This document shows positions 37,665 through 46,238 of a stretch of DNA of 64,000 nt, in pieces. Origin of the DNA: Fictibacillus phosphorivorans (GTDB taxonomy: Bacteria; Bacillota; Bacilli; Bacillales; Fictibacillaceae); NCBI RefSeq assembly GCF_023715845.1, contig NZ_JAMBOR010000012.1:62001-126000 (forward strand), read 5' to 3'. The notes under the pieces were generated by a model. The model was given only the letters and a program-made list of their open reading frames with translations, searched no databases and had not been told where the DNA came from. Numbering within the stretch: the first letter of the stretch is position 1; each line of letters starts with the position of its first letter. The position numbers and the translations under genes were made by a program.

Positions 37665-38493
37665 TTATACACGAGATACAGGAGATTCTCCAAAACGACG
37701 AGGCTGCGTAATGACAATTTCTTTTCCATAGCCTTGCTTATTTTCATTTTGGCTCTCAGAATGGACAATCGTTCCTCTTACTACGACTGACATCACCTTT
37801 TCTTCCATGCCTTCTGTTGAAAGAAGGCAATAATCTGCGTCGCTTCCAGAGAACAGTCCGCCTTTTTGCGGATAAATGCCTAGCAGCTTTAAGGACGGAA
37901 GAGGAAGCAGTTCATCTTCTTTCAATTCTTTATAAAGCGTAGGTATCTGCATTTTCAAGGAAAGTTCGTTCCATTTTTTGTACCATAAATCTTTTTTCTT
38001 ATCTTCTATATAAAAAGGAAATCTCGGACCATACTACTTGTGTCAGCTGATTGAAATCTTCACAGACCAACTCAATAAAAGGGATTTTTTTCTGTCTGCA
38101 AAAACGGACGATGTTTGGAGTGATTTTTTCTGGCGATAGTGAGAGACCGATACAATAATCGATCGAACTTGATATGAGCAGGTGCCGTGTTCTTTTTAAC
38201 TCGCGTTCCGCTTCGTGAAGGTAGTCTATCCTGGCTGAAGTTAATAGTGTAGTCGTGCCACGCTGTGTTTTCTCAGCTACCTGTTTCCTAACATCCTCTA
38301 CGGCCATTTTATTGATCGACAAGAGAGGCGTAATATGACCAGGTATCATCTTAAAACCATGCATCAACATTTTCATTACATTCATTCTAAGAGGCCCTTG
38401 TGATACGTATGATATTTTTTGAGAATCCACAAGATAAGAAAGGACCGTATTTGTACCAAGGGATTCTAAAGGGCGCACAATAATATATCGCAT
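37665..38493 (-). pseudogene. Amidohydrolase-like gene broken by one frameshift
   Basis: Two frames (38493-37999 and about 38014-37665) join into one 275-residue protein if a single T is removed from the run in GATTTCCTTTTTATA near 38015. The join reads EISF-YIEDKKKDLWYKKW. The second half ends with a dihydroorotase/dihydropyrimidinase-like C-terminal signature: GIYPQKGGLFSGSDADYCL...VVVRGTIVH. No HxH metal site is visible in the first half, so it may be a non-catalytic relative. Occupies the place of tyrA-aroE in B. subtilis. Start behind AAAGGAGG. Could be a true pseudogene, a programmed shift or a sequencing error. Confidence 0.6.
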
Positions 38494-38647
38494 AGCTCGC
38501 CTCCTTTACCTCTTTAAGACAAGCTATGATTCTATGAAGAAATATATGATAAAAGAAGACTCTTTTCTCATCTTTTGATACGGGTTTCTATTAATTAGGT
38601 CTAAATGACGACACAGGCAATAACTTCCCTTAACTCCCCCATCTTCA

Positions 38648-38680
38648 CAAAAAACACCTCCTGCCAGCAGCAAGAGGTAT
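38648..38680 (-). terminator. Second hairpin/terminator-like element in the 38.7 kb leader
   Basis: Minus ACCTC/GAGGT stem with an inner GC/GC pair, then GTTTTTT. The 3' arm contains AGGAGG, which would serve a GTG 8 bases later opening a 14-codon frame ending in TAG. Confidence 0.5.
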
Positions 38681-38698
38681 TTTAGCCTTAAAATAAAC

Positions 38699-38732
38699 AA
38701 AAAAAGTCCTGACATGTAAGCGTTGTCAGGAA
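38699..38732 (-). terminator. First terminator in the 38.7 kb leader
   Basis: CCTGACA/TGTCAGG with a 9-base loop and a seven-T run on minus, about 35-70 bases after the predicted transcription start. Confidence 0.7.
38715..38728. promoter_or_regulatory. Perfect cre (CcpA) site
   Basis: TGTAAGCGTTGTCA fits TGWNANCGNTNWCA at every fixed position on both strands. It lies about 40-53 bases downstream of the predicted start point, a roadblock position, and inside the first hairpin. Confidence 0.55.
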
Positions 38733-38774
38733 AGAATAATATGGATAGGAGTGGAGAGAAACCATATTAACTAC

Positions 38775-38803
38775 ATTATAAATAGACAATTCTGAAAATG
38801 CAA
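38775..38803 (-). promoter_or_regulatory. Strong sigma-A promoter
   Basis: TTGCAT, exactly 17 bases, TATAAT on minus, immediately after the trp operon terminator. Predicted start near 38768, 275 bases before the next start codon. Confidence 0.75.
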
Positions 38804-38822
38804 TACTTTTTTGAAAATTATG

Positions 38823-38860
38823 AAAATAGCCCGAGTATTAACGATATAACCCGGGCTATT
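38823..38860 (-). terminator. Terminator of the trp-hisC operon
   Basis: AATAGCCCGGGT/ACTCGGGCTATT with a short AT loop and TTTTC tail on minus, after hisC. Confidence 0.85.
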
Positions 38861-38864
38861 AATT

Positions 38865-39968
38865 CTAATTTATACTTTTTACCAATGATTCGATATATGC
38901 CTCCAGATGTCCGATGATCTCTTTGTTGTGTTCTTCTTCACCGATCGTGATGCGAAGCATGGTTGGAAAACCGAGTGCACTGCCTGAGCGTACAATATAG
39001 CCTTTTTTAAGCAAGTAATTAAATGCTAGATCGGCATCAGATTTTACATCAATCAGAATAAAATTAGCTTCTGACGGATAATAAAGCAGTTTTTTCCTTT
39101 CACAAAAAGAATAGAAGAGTTCTAACCCCTCTCTATTCTTTTGTTTACACTGACCGATAAAATCCTCATCCTCCAGTGCTCCTATTGCTGCAACTTGAGC
39201 AAGTCTTGATGTATTAAATGGTTCTCGAGCTGGCTCAATGCCTTTAATAATGGTTTTATCAGCAATACCATAGCCAATCCGCAGCGCAGCTAAGCCATGT
39301 GCTTTAGAAAAAGTTCGCAGAATAACGAGGTTCGGATAGTTCCTTAAATGATTGATCGTATTCGGATAATCACTGGCTGAAACATATTCAAAATAGGCTT
39401 CATCACTAACCACAATAACATCAGAAGGTACCTTATTCATAAACTGAACAAAATCCTTTTCAGGTATATAGTTCCCTGTGGGATTGTTTGGATTGCACAA
39501 CCAGACGATCTTTGTCTGTTGGTCAATTTCATTAAGCATGGCATCTAGATCATGATATCCGTTGATTACCGGAACTTCTCTAATCTCTGCTCCTTCAATA
39601 ACGGCATTATGACGGTATTGAGGAAAAGTGGGAGCAGCCATTACGGTGTTCGTTTCTGGAGATAAGTAAGCTCTACAAAGAATTTGAACGACTTCATCTG
39701 AACCATTTCCAAATATAAGCTGTTCTTGTTCAACCCCTAAATAACCAGATAAATTTTCTCTAATCTCAGCTGAATATCCATCCGGATAAACATGAAGATT
39801 TGAGAGTTCTTCTTTTATCTTTTCTTTTGCTAGTGGAGAACACCCATATGGATTTTCATTGGAAGCAAGTTTGATTATTTTTTCTAATCCTAATTCCCGC
39901 TTTACTTCTTCAACAGGTTTACCAGGTTTATAGGGCTGTAACGTTAACAATTGTTCTTTCGGCTGCAT
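38865..39968 (-). CDS. hisC: Histidinol-phosphate aminotransferase
   Basis: 367 residues, class II-beta aminotransferase. LASNENPYG, NPNNPTG, PLP lysine in LRTFSKAHGLAALRIGYG. In B. subtilis the trp-linked HisC serves both histidine and aromatic amino acid transamination; the same dual role is likely here. Last gene of trpDCFBA-hisC, 15 bases after trpA. Confidence 0.95.
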   Translation of the reverse strand: MQPKEQLLTLQPYKPGKPVEEVKRELGLEKIIKLASNENPYGCSPLAKEKIKEELSNLHVYPDGYSAEIRENLSGYLGVEQEQLIFGNGSDEVVQILCRAYLSPETNTVMAAPTFPQYRHNAVIEGAEIREVPVINGYHDLDAMLNEIDQQTKIVWLCNPNNPTGNYIPEKDFVQFMNKVPSDVIVVSDEAYFEYVSASDYPNTINHLRNYPNLVILRTFSKAHGLAALRIGYGIADKTIIKGIEPAREPFNTSRLAQVAAIGALEDEDFIGQCKQKNREGLELFYSFCERKKLLYYPSEANFILIDVKSDADLAFNYLLKKGYIVRSGSALGFPTMLRITIGEEEHNKEIIGHLEAYIESLVKSIN

Positions 39969-39983
39969 TTTCCCACTCCTTTT

Positions 39984-40790
39984 CTAACGGGTATAAACAG
40001 GGAGTAGCGATTCGATATACTGTTTAAACGTTCCAATCGCTTCTTCTCTGTTCGTAATCAATTCATTCTCCAGCGATTCAATCTTTTTTACAATAGCGCT
40101 CCCTATGATAAATCCATCACTTGTACCTTCAAATTGTTCAATTTGATCTCGTTGTGATAATCCAAACCCTACTAAAACAGGAACAGCTGAATCTTCTTTA
40201 GCAGTCCTTAGGAAATCGTTCAATCCATCACGGAACTCACTTCTGATTCCTGTCACTCCAAGTGAAGAAATGCAATATAAAAATCCATCTGCTTCTTTTG
40301 ATAGTTTTGAAAGCTTCTCTTTATTAGTAGTTGGAGCAACCAATGAGATCAATGCGAGGTGATGAGCTGAGCACATTTCTTTTAAGTAATAGCTTTCCTC
40401 ATAAGGAAGATCTGGCACCAAGAGGCCGTCAACGCCATTCTCTTCAGCTAAAGTCATGAAACGATTTTCTCCTAATTGTAACAAAAGATTGTAATAAGTA
40501 AAGATGATTACTGGAATTTTCAGACCTCTTTCCCTTAGCTTTGAAACAAGTTTGATCGTTTTCTCCAAGTTCATCTTCTGCTTTAATCCTCTCATACCTG
40601 CCCGCTGTATAACGGGTCCGTCAGCAAGTGGATCTGAGTAGGGCACGCCAAGTTCTAGAGCTGCTGCACCGCATTCTTCCAATGCTAAAGAAAGTTCAAT
40701 AGTCGCCTCTTCACACGGGTCTCCTGCCATAATATAAGGAACGAATCGATAATCAGAAGAATTTTGAAAATCTGTCCATCTCTTATTCAT
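39984..40790 (-). CDS. trpA: Tryptophan synthase alpha chain
   Basis: 268 residues; cleaves indoleglycerol phosphate to indole and G3P. Catalytic Glu in [17 protein letters not shown] and Asp in [24 protein letters not shown] and [10 protein letters not shown] at the phosphate site. Start overlaps trpB by eight bases. Confidence 0.97.
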   Translation of the reverse strand: MNKRWTDFQNSSDYRFVPYIMAGDPCEEATIELSLALEECGAAALELGVPYSDPLADGPVIQRAGMRGLKQKMNLEKTIKLVSKLRERGLKIPVIIFTYYNLLLQLGENRFMTLAEENGVDGLLVPDLPYEESYYLKEMCSAHHLALISLVAPTTNKEKLSKLSKEADGFLYCISSLGVTGIRSEFRDGLNDFLRTAKEDSAVPVLVGFGLSQRDQIEQFEGTSDGFIIGSAIVKKIESLENELITNREEAIGTFKQYIESLLPVYTR

Positions 40791-41991
40791 ATTGATTCCC
40801 TCCTTCGACTTTCTCCATTAGTGTATGAACATCCTTGTCACCTCTGCCTGATAGGCAGACGACCACCGCTTCATCTTTTTTCATATTCTTAGCAAGCTTA
40901 AGGCTATATGCTAGTGCATGGGCACTCTCTAGCGCACATAAGATACCTTCGTTTAAGCATAGAGATTCTAAGGCTTCTAAGGATTCTTGATCGGTTACAG
41001 CATCATATCTTACTCTTCCGGTTTCATGAAGATAAGCATGTTCAGGTCCTATTCCAGGATAGTCGAGCCCTGCAGAGATCGAATAAGGTTCTGTAATTTG
41101 TCCTTCTTCGGTTTGCAGGAGCTTTGTTAGAGAACCATGTATCACGCCGTTAGTACCCTTTGAAAGGGTAGCAGCATGCTCATTGGTTTCAACACCTTTG
41201 CCAGCAGCTTCTACACCAAAAAGAGGTACGTCTTTATGGATGAACGGTGCAAACATTCCGATTGCATTGCTTCCCCCGCCGACACATGCTATAACCGCAT
41301 CGGGCAAGTTGCCATCACTCATCTGAACGAACTGATCCATCGTTTCTAACCCGATCACCTGCTGAAAATTCTTTACCATTTTAGGATAAGGATGTGGACC
41401 AACAGCTGAACCGATAAGATAGAACGTATCTTCGACAGATGCCACCCATTCCCTGATCGCTTCATTCGTAGCGTCCTTTAACGTTTGACTGCCGCTCGTT
41501 ACCTCGATGACTTCTGCACCAAGAAGCTTCATACGAAAAACATTCAACGCTTGTCTTCTGATATCCTCTTTTCCCATATACACTTTGCAGGATAAGCCGT
41601 ATTTAGCAGCGACAGTCGCAGCAGCTACTCCATGCTGTCCTGCACCGGTTTCAGCGATGATTTTTTTCTTGCCCATTCTAACGGCTAATAGTGCTTGTCC
41701 GATTGCATTATTGATTTTATGCGCTCCTGTATGATTAAGGTCCTCACGTTTCAAATAAATCTTAGCGCCTCCATTAACCTCTGTTAATCGTTCAGCGAAG
41801 GTTAAAGGAGTAGGTCTCCCTGAATAAACCGCAAGTTCATGCTGAAATTGTTTTTGAAACTCTTCGTCATGTAAAGCTTCTTCAAATGACTTTTCAAGTT
41901 CTTCTAAAGCAAACATTATCGTTTCAGGCACATATTTTCCGCCAAAATTACCATATCTTCCTCTATGATCAGGTACGATTGCTGCTGACAT
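40783..41991 (-). CDS. trpB: Tryptophan synthase beta chain
   Basis: 402 residues, condenses indole with serine. PLP lysine in [22 protein letters not shown], and the glycine phosphate clamp GGGSNAIG. TrpB1 type, expected to pair with TrpA. Overlaps trpF by 23 bases. Confidence 0.98.
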   Translation of the reverse strand: MSAAIVPDHRGRYGNFGGKYVPETIMFALEELEKSFEEALHDEEFQKQFQHELAVYSGRPTPLTFAERLTEVNGGAKIYLKREDLNHTGAHKINNAIGQALLAVRMGKKKIIAETGAGQHGVAAATVAAKYGLSCKVYMGKEDIRRQALNVFRMKLLGAEVIEVTSGSQTLKDATNEAIREWVASVEDTFYLIGSAVGPHPYPKMVKNFQQVIGLETMDQFVQMSDGNLPDAVIACVGGGSNAIGMFAPFIHKDVPLFGVEAAGKGVETNEHAATLSKGTNGVIHGSLTKLLQTEEGQITEPYSISAGLDYPGIGPEHAYLHETGRVRYDAVTDQESLEALESLCLNEGILCALESAHALAYSLKLAKNMKKDEAVVVCLSGRGDKDVHTLMEKVEGGNQYE

Positions 41992-42613
41992 CTAACATCA
42001 TCCTTTCGAGTTTTTCTATACGATCTTTGCATTTCTTCCCATCTGATTCTATTCCACCACTCAAGTCAATACCGTGGGGGTTACAACGAAGCAAATTGTG
42101 AATATTCTCCGGTGTAATTCCTCCTGCTATGAAACATGGGATATTTTCTTTTTTCGCGAATGACATAATTTCCGGAACTCTCTCCCAAGAAAACGAGGTT
42201 CCTGTACCTCCAAATTGACCCTTCGAAAGGGAATCTACAATAATTGCATCTGCATATTTTCCATATCGCTCAATCTGTTCAGATATTGCTTCACTATACG
42301 GAATGGCTTTATAAATCAGCTTTTTAGTCTGTTTTTTTAAGGTAGCTATCGTATTAACCGATTCATTTCCATGGCATTGAATAATATCAAGCGGTACTCT
42401 TATTGCAGCCGCAACCATTTCTTCTATTGGACTGTCCTGAAATACTCCAGCTATCTGTTTCCGCTTCTCATGAGACCGAACCCAGGACGATACCTCCTCT
42501 GGTGATACTTTTCTTTTGCTGTCTGCAAAAACAAAACCAATCATATCAGCACGAGAGGATGAGAGAAGCAGGTAGTCTTCTTCAGTCTGACAGCCGCAAT
42601 ATTTAACGTACAT
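41969..42613 (-). CDS. trpF: Phosphoribosylanthranilate isomerase
   Basis: 214 residues, TIM barrel. Active cysteine in VKYCGC, Asp in [17 protein letters not shown], and [11 protein letters not shown] at the phosphate end. Overlaps trpC by 11 bases. Confidence 0.95.
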   Translation of the reverse strand: MYVKYCGCQTEEDYLLLSSSRADMIGFVFADSKRKVSPEEVSSWVRSHEKRKQIAGVFQDSPIEEMVAAAIRVPLDIIQCHGNESVNTIATLKKQTKKLIYKAIPYSEAISEQIERYGKYADAIIVDSLSKGQFGGTGTSFSWERVPEIMSFAKKENIPCFIAGGITPENIHNLLRCNPHGIDLSGGIESDGKKCKDRIEKLERMMLDVSSNRT

Positions 42614-43376
42614 TACGATAGATCTCCGTTATTTTCTTTTCGATAGAATCAGCGCGCATTAGTGTTTCTCCTATAAGCATTCCGTTTACACCGTTGTCTG
42701 AGAGACTCTTTACTTCAACATCTGTTTTGATGCCACTTTCACTTATCACTAACGATTCTTTACTTATATAAGGAAGCAGTGAAAAAGTATGATTGATGCT
42801 TGTCGTAAAGTTTTTTAAATCACGGTTATTGATGCCAATCATGGACGGGTTGCAGATTTCATAGACTTGCTCAATCTCCTCTTTCGTATGGACTTCTATC
42901 AAACACTCAAGACCGCATTCCTCTGCAAATTCATAGAGTGACTTAAACCGCTCTTTCGTTAAACAAGCTGCAATCAGCAATATCGCATCTGCCCCATGTT
43001 CAACACTCTCTACGATTTGTCTTTCGTCGATGATAAAATCCTTTCTTAACAGCGGGATAGAAACGTGCTTTCGGATTTCTTTTAAATATTCAAGACTTCC
43101 TTGAAAGAACTCCGTATCAGTGAGTACTGACAGACAAGCCGCTCCAGCTTTTTCGTATTCTTTTGCAATTTGTATAGGGTCAAAATCCTCTTTAATGATC
43201 CCTTTAGATGGCGATGCCTTCTTCACTTCTGCAATTAATGCCGGCTTTTTTTCCGAACGAAGCAGGCTCAAAGCAAATGGACGATGGTTTCTAGTGGTAA
43301 GATCTAGTTGTCCTGATCTTGCAGGAGGAAGAACATCTATCTCTTTTTCTTTATGTTGGATGATTTTAGTTAACAA
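42603..43376 (-). CDS. trpC: Indole-3-glycerol phosphate synthase
   Basis: 257 residues, TTG start behind GGAGGAG. Conserved AEVKKASPSKG, PLLRKDFIID (catalytic Lys), GINNRDLKNF, and SESGI. Overlaps trpD by 11 bases. Confidence 0.96.
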   Translation of the reverse strand: MLTKIIQHKEKEIDVLPPARSGQLDLTTRNHRPFALSLLRSEKKPALIAEVKKASPSKGIIKEDFDPIQIAKEYEKAGAACLSVLTDTEFFQGSLEYLKEIRKHVSIPLLRKDFIIDERQIVESVEHGADAILLIAACLTKERFKSLYEFAEECGLECLIEVHTKEEIEQVYEICNPSMIGINNRDLKNFTTSINHTFSLLPYISKESLVISESGIKTDVEVKSLSDNGVNGMLIGETLMRADSIEKKITEIYRNVR

Positions 43377-44394
43377 GCGCTTTCTCCTCCTCTTTATTCA
43401 TCGCTAACAGGTGTTTATACGCTGTACCTGAGCTCAAGCACTGCTCTATTACTTCAACACCATCTTTTATCCTGTTCACACGGTTTGAAGCAAATAATGC
43501 TGCCGCCGCATTTAATATCACGATATTTCTTGCTGATTCATTTCCTTGTCCTTTTAAAATGGAGATAATAAGTTCTGCACTTTCTTGTTTATCATTGACC
43601 GTAATATCTGTTAACTGCCCTCTTTTCAGGCCAGCTTCTTCGGGGGTAAAGATAAAGTCAATAACTTCATTGTTTTCAACTAAGAACATTTTTGTTTCGC
43701 CGGTGATCGAACATTCATCCAGCCCGTCTTTTCCTGTTACTAATACTGCTTTTTTAGTACCGAGCTTCTTTATCGCTTCTGCCATTGCTCTAGCCGCATT
43801 CTCGTCACTTACCCCGATCAGCTGATAAGCTGGTGACATTGGATTTAATAACGGTCCGACTATATTAAAAATTGTCCTGAACGGCAACTGGCGCCTTAAA
43901 TGTGCAACTTTTTTTAGCGCGGGATGAAAATAAGGGGCATGTAAAAAAGCAATGTCATGTTTATCTAACTGGGTGTTTGCTTCATAACTGTTCGTGGCTA
44001 CTTTAATACCCAGTGCATCTAATACATCTGAACTGCCGCTCTTAGATGTGACTGCTTTATTGCCATGCTTCGCTACTTTTATGCCTAGTGAGGACAAGAT
44101 GATGCTTACCGCAGTAGAAATATTGAAGGTCGATGCTCCATCACCGCCCGTTCCACAAGTATCCATTACTTCATCATTAGACTTACGATTAATCTGTTTA
44201 GATAGTCTGCGTAAGGCTTTAACAAAACCTGTGATCTCTTCAGCGGTCTCTCCACGATAACTCATCAAGCTGAGTATGGAGATGGCTTCAGCATCAGTAA
44301 CACTTCCGTTGACGAGGCTTTCCATAAAGTAGCAAGCTTCGTTCTCTGTCATCGTTTCTTTTTTCATTAATTTTTTATTGAGTGATTGAATCAT
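43366..44394 (-). CDS. trpD: Anthranilate phosphoribosyltransferase
   Basis: 342 residues. PRPP site DTCGTGGDGASTFNIST, KHGNKAVTSKSGSSDVLDALG, and GLDECS. Start behind AAGGGGGAG. It is the first gene of the operon here: promoter, TRAP leader and terminator lie directly upstream and no trpE is found, although anthranilate, its substrate, needs TrpE. Confidence 0.97.
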   Translation of the reverse strand: MIQSLNKKLMKKETMTENEACYFMESLVNGSVTDAEAISILSLMSYRGETAEEITGFVKALRRLSKQINRKSNDEVMDTCGTGGDGASTFNISTAVSIILSSLGIKVAKHGNKAVTSKSGSSDVLDALGIKVATNSYEANTQLDKHDIAFLHAPYFHPALKKVAHLRRQLPFRTIFNIVGPLLNPMSPAYQLIGVSDENAARAMAEAIKKLGTKKAVLVTGKDGLDECSITGETKMFLVENNEVIDFIFTPEEAGLKRGQLTDITVNDKQESAELIISILKGQGNESARNIVILNAAAALFASNRVNRIKDGVEVIEQCLSSGTAYKHLLAMNKEEEKALVN

Positions 44395-44487
44395 TAGAAC
44401 TCCCCCTTAAATGAATTGTTTTATCAGTACATTGTAAAAACAATTGCTTTTCAAGGTGGGGTATGAAAGGAAAATATCATAAAATAC

Positions 44488-44508
44488 ACCTCCGTATAGT
44501 ACGGAGAG
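44488..44508 (-). other. Second hairpin between the trp attenuator and trpD
   Basis: Perfect CTCCGTA/TACGGAG stem with a 3-base loop, followed on minus by GTGTATTTTATG. It could be a weak terminator or an mRNA-stabilising stem; it is about 95 bases before trpD. Confidence 0.45.
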
Positions 44509-44565
44509 TGAGGGGTTATGAAGAGGACGATTTCTTTATGGAACATGTACTTTTCTAAGTAAGGA

Positions 44566-44600
44566 TATAAAAAAGCCATGCAGAAATAACCCGCATGGCA
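44566..44600 (-). terminator. trp leader attenuator terminator
   Basis: GCCATGC/GCATGGC stem with an 11-base loop and T6 on minus, 17 bases after the last TRAP triplet. Loss of termination when TRAP is not bound would need an alternative fold; AATGG at 44611-44615 can pair with CCATG/CCATT-like bases of the 5' arm, only weakly. Confidence 0.88.
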
Positions 44601-44616
44601 TATGTACAATTCCATT

Positions 44617-44675
44617 CTCGGCTCTGCTCCACTCAAACTCTCTCAACTTGTCTCAACTATGCTCAAAATATTCTA
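44617..44675 (-). promoter_or_regulatory. TRAP-binding (G/U)AG triplet array
   Basis: Read 5'->3' on the transcript, triplets UAG, GAG, UAG, GAG, AAG, GAG, GAG, GAG, GAG, GAG, GAG start at plus positions (last base first) 44673, 44662, 44657, 44652, 44647, 44642, 44638, 44632, 44627, 44622, 44617. Ten keep a 4-6 base register, mostly five, as the eleven-subunit TRAP ring requires. One is the weaker AAG. The array sits between a consensus promoter and an intrinsic terminator, the B. subtilis trp attenuator layout. Confidence 0.9.
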
Positions 44676-44700
44676 AACAATTGCTCTAAACTTACATGAT

Positions 44701-44729
44701 ACATTAAACCATTCATATTCATCTGTCAA
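44701..44729 (-). promoter_or_regulatory. Sigma-A promoter of the trp operon
   Basis: TTGACA, exactly 17 bases, TAATGT on minus. Predicted start near 44694, 20 bases before the first TRAP triplet. Confidence 0.8.
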
Positions 44730-44752
44730 CCAATAGAAATGAAAAATACGAA

Positions 44753-45532
44753 TCATTTCTCTTTTTTTCTATAAAAGAATGGTTCCTCTGTTTCTAATGC
44801 GTACAAGCCAGGATTAAAGATTTGTTCTGTGCTTCCCACAAATAAAGTTCCACCCGGACGCAAAGCTTTACTGAACTTTTCATATAGAGCCGTTTTTGCT
44901 TCCTCTGTAAAATAAATCATCACATTCCGGCAAACGATTAAGTCAAAATCATTTCCGCACGAATCAGATAGCAGGTTTTGCTTTTTAAAGGCTACATGTT
45001 TCTTTAGGTCATCACAAACCCTATAGCCTAATTCTTGTTTTGAAAAATACCGCTTCTTTTTTAAAAGGGGTACATCCTGAACAGCTTTCTCCAAATAATA
45101 GCCGTTTTTCGCATGTTCTAAAACATGTTCATCTAGATCTGTCGCTAAAATAGAAAAATTCGAGATTCCACTTGTTTCAGAAAGGATCATCGAAAGGGTG
45201 TATGGTTCTTCCCCTGTCGAACAGGCAGCACTCCATACTTTTAGGGATGAGCGTTCCTCCAAGAGTCTTGGTAAGATCTTTTGCTCAAGCACTTCCCACC
45301 GTGAAGGATTTCGATAGAATTCAGAGACGTTAATCGTCATTCTATCTAAAAATTCTTCCCGCATATTTTTGTCGGCAGATAACGATTGATAATAATCTGA
45401 AAATGTACGGAAAGATCTTTTCTCCCTTAATGCGATCAGTCGCCTTTTCATTTGAGCTTCTTTATATTTGGACAGGTCAATCCCTGTCATTTGCCATATA
45501 TTTTTTTTAAAGCCTTCATAGTCCAAGTCCAT
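44753..45532 (-). CDS. cheR: Chemotaxis protein methyltransferase
   Basis: 259 residues. N-terminal helical CheR domain (to about 75) and SAM-dependent domain with VWSAACSTGEEPYTL, NDFDLIVCRNVMIYF and LFVGSTEQ. Methylates glutamates of chemoreceptors. Located between ndk and the trp operon as in B. subtilis, except that aroFBH are missing. Confidence 0.95.
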   Translation of the reverse strand: MDLDYEGFKKNIWQMTGIDLSKYKEAQMKRRLIALREKRSFRTFSDYYQSLSADKNMREEFLDRMTINVSEFYRNPSRWEVLEQKILPRLLEERSSLKVWSAACSTGEEPYTLSMILSETSGISNFSILATDLDEHVLEHAKNGYYLEKAVQDVPLLKKKRYFSKQELGYRVCDDLKKHVAFKKQNLLSDSCGNDFDLIVCRNVMIYFTEEAKTALYEKFSKALRPGGTLFVGSTEQIFNPGLYALETEEPFFYRKKEK

Positions 45533-45652
45533 CTATTTCTCTCCCGATCATCTTATGGTGCTTTGTTCACCATTCTTATCCCTTATATCGGCGGACTTCA
45601 AACTTTTTTCATAACATCATCCATTAACAGGTAGCATCGTATTCTTTTATAT

Positions 45653-45682
45653 AAAAAATAACCGGCACAATGGCCGGTTAAA
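45653..45682 (-). terminator. Terminator of ndk
   Basis: AACCGGC/GCCGGTT with a short loop, then ATTTTTTA on minus. Confidence 0.8.
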
Positions 45683-45705
45683 CGCTTTCATTTTATAATA
45701 AAAAA

Positions 45706-46149
45706 TTAAATCCAAACAGAAACTGTTTTTTCGTAAGAAACAAGTTCTTCTTCTTTAAAGAATAACCCGATTTCGCGCTCTGCACTTTCAGCAGAATCTG
45801 AACCGTGGATCACATTGTTGCTTACTTGCACTGCATAATCACCGCGGATTGAACCCGGAGCTGCTTCAGCAGGATTTGTTTTACCCATCATGTTACGAGC
45901 CGTAAGAATTACGTCTTTACCTTCCCAAACCATTGCAAATACAGGTCCAGAAGTAATAAAGTCTACAAGCTCTCCGAAGAAAGGACGATCTTTGTGCTCA
46001 CCGTAATGTTCTTTAGCGAGGTCTTCAGAGATGTTCATTAACTTTGCACCTACTAATTGAAAACCTTTCTTCTCAAAACGGGATACGATTTCTCCGATTA
46101 ACGCACGTTGAACGCCATCTGGTTTAACCATTAAAAACGTTTTTTCCAT
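45706..46149 (-). CDS. ndk: Nucleoside diphosphate kinase
   Basis: 147 residues; phospho-transfer His115 in [16 protein letters not shown] near the start. Balances NTP and dNTP pools. Separate transcription unit by its terminator. Confidence 0.97.
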   Translation of the reverse strand: MEKTFLMVKPDGVQRALIGEIVSRFEKKGFQLVGAKLMNISEDLAKEHYGEHKDRPFFGELVDFITSGPVFAMVWEGKDVILTARNMMGKTNPAEAAPGSIRGDYAVQVSNNVIHGSDSAESAEREIGLFFKEEELVSYEKTVSVWI

Positions 46150-46238
46150 GTATTCCCTCTCCTATCATCTATGTATAGTATATGCGGAACAAGTTCCCCA
46201 GAGAAATCGTACCAAAAATTTTAAAAATTAGCAATGGC

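Noticed and set aside
38524-38715. 63-codon minus-strand open frame upstream of the frameshifted gene
   Set aside because: It spans the second hairpin, has no ribosome site and odd composition; treated as leader RNA.
44451-44636. 61-codon minus-strand open frame in the trp leader
   Set aside because: It runs through the TRAP triplets and the terminator stem, has no ribosome site and no trpE-like sequence; it is non-coding leader.
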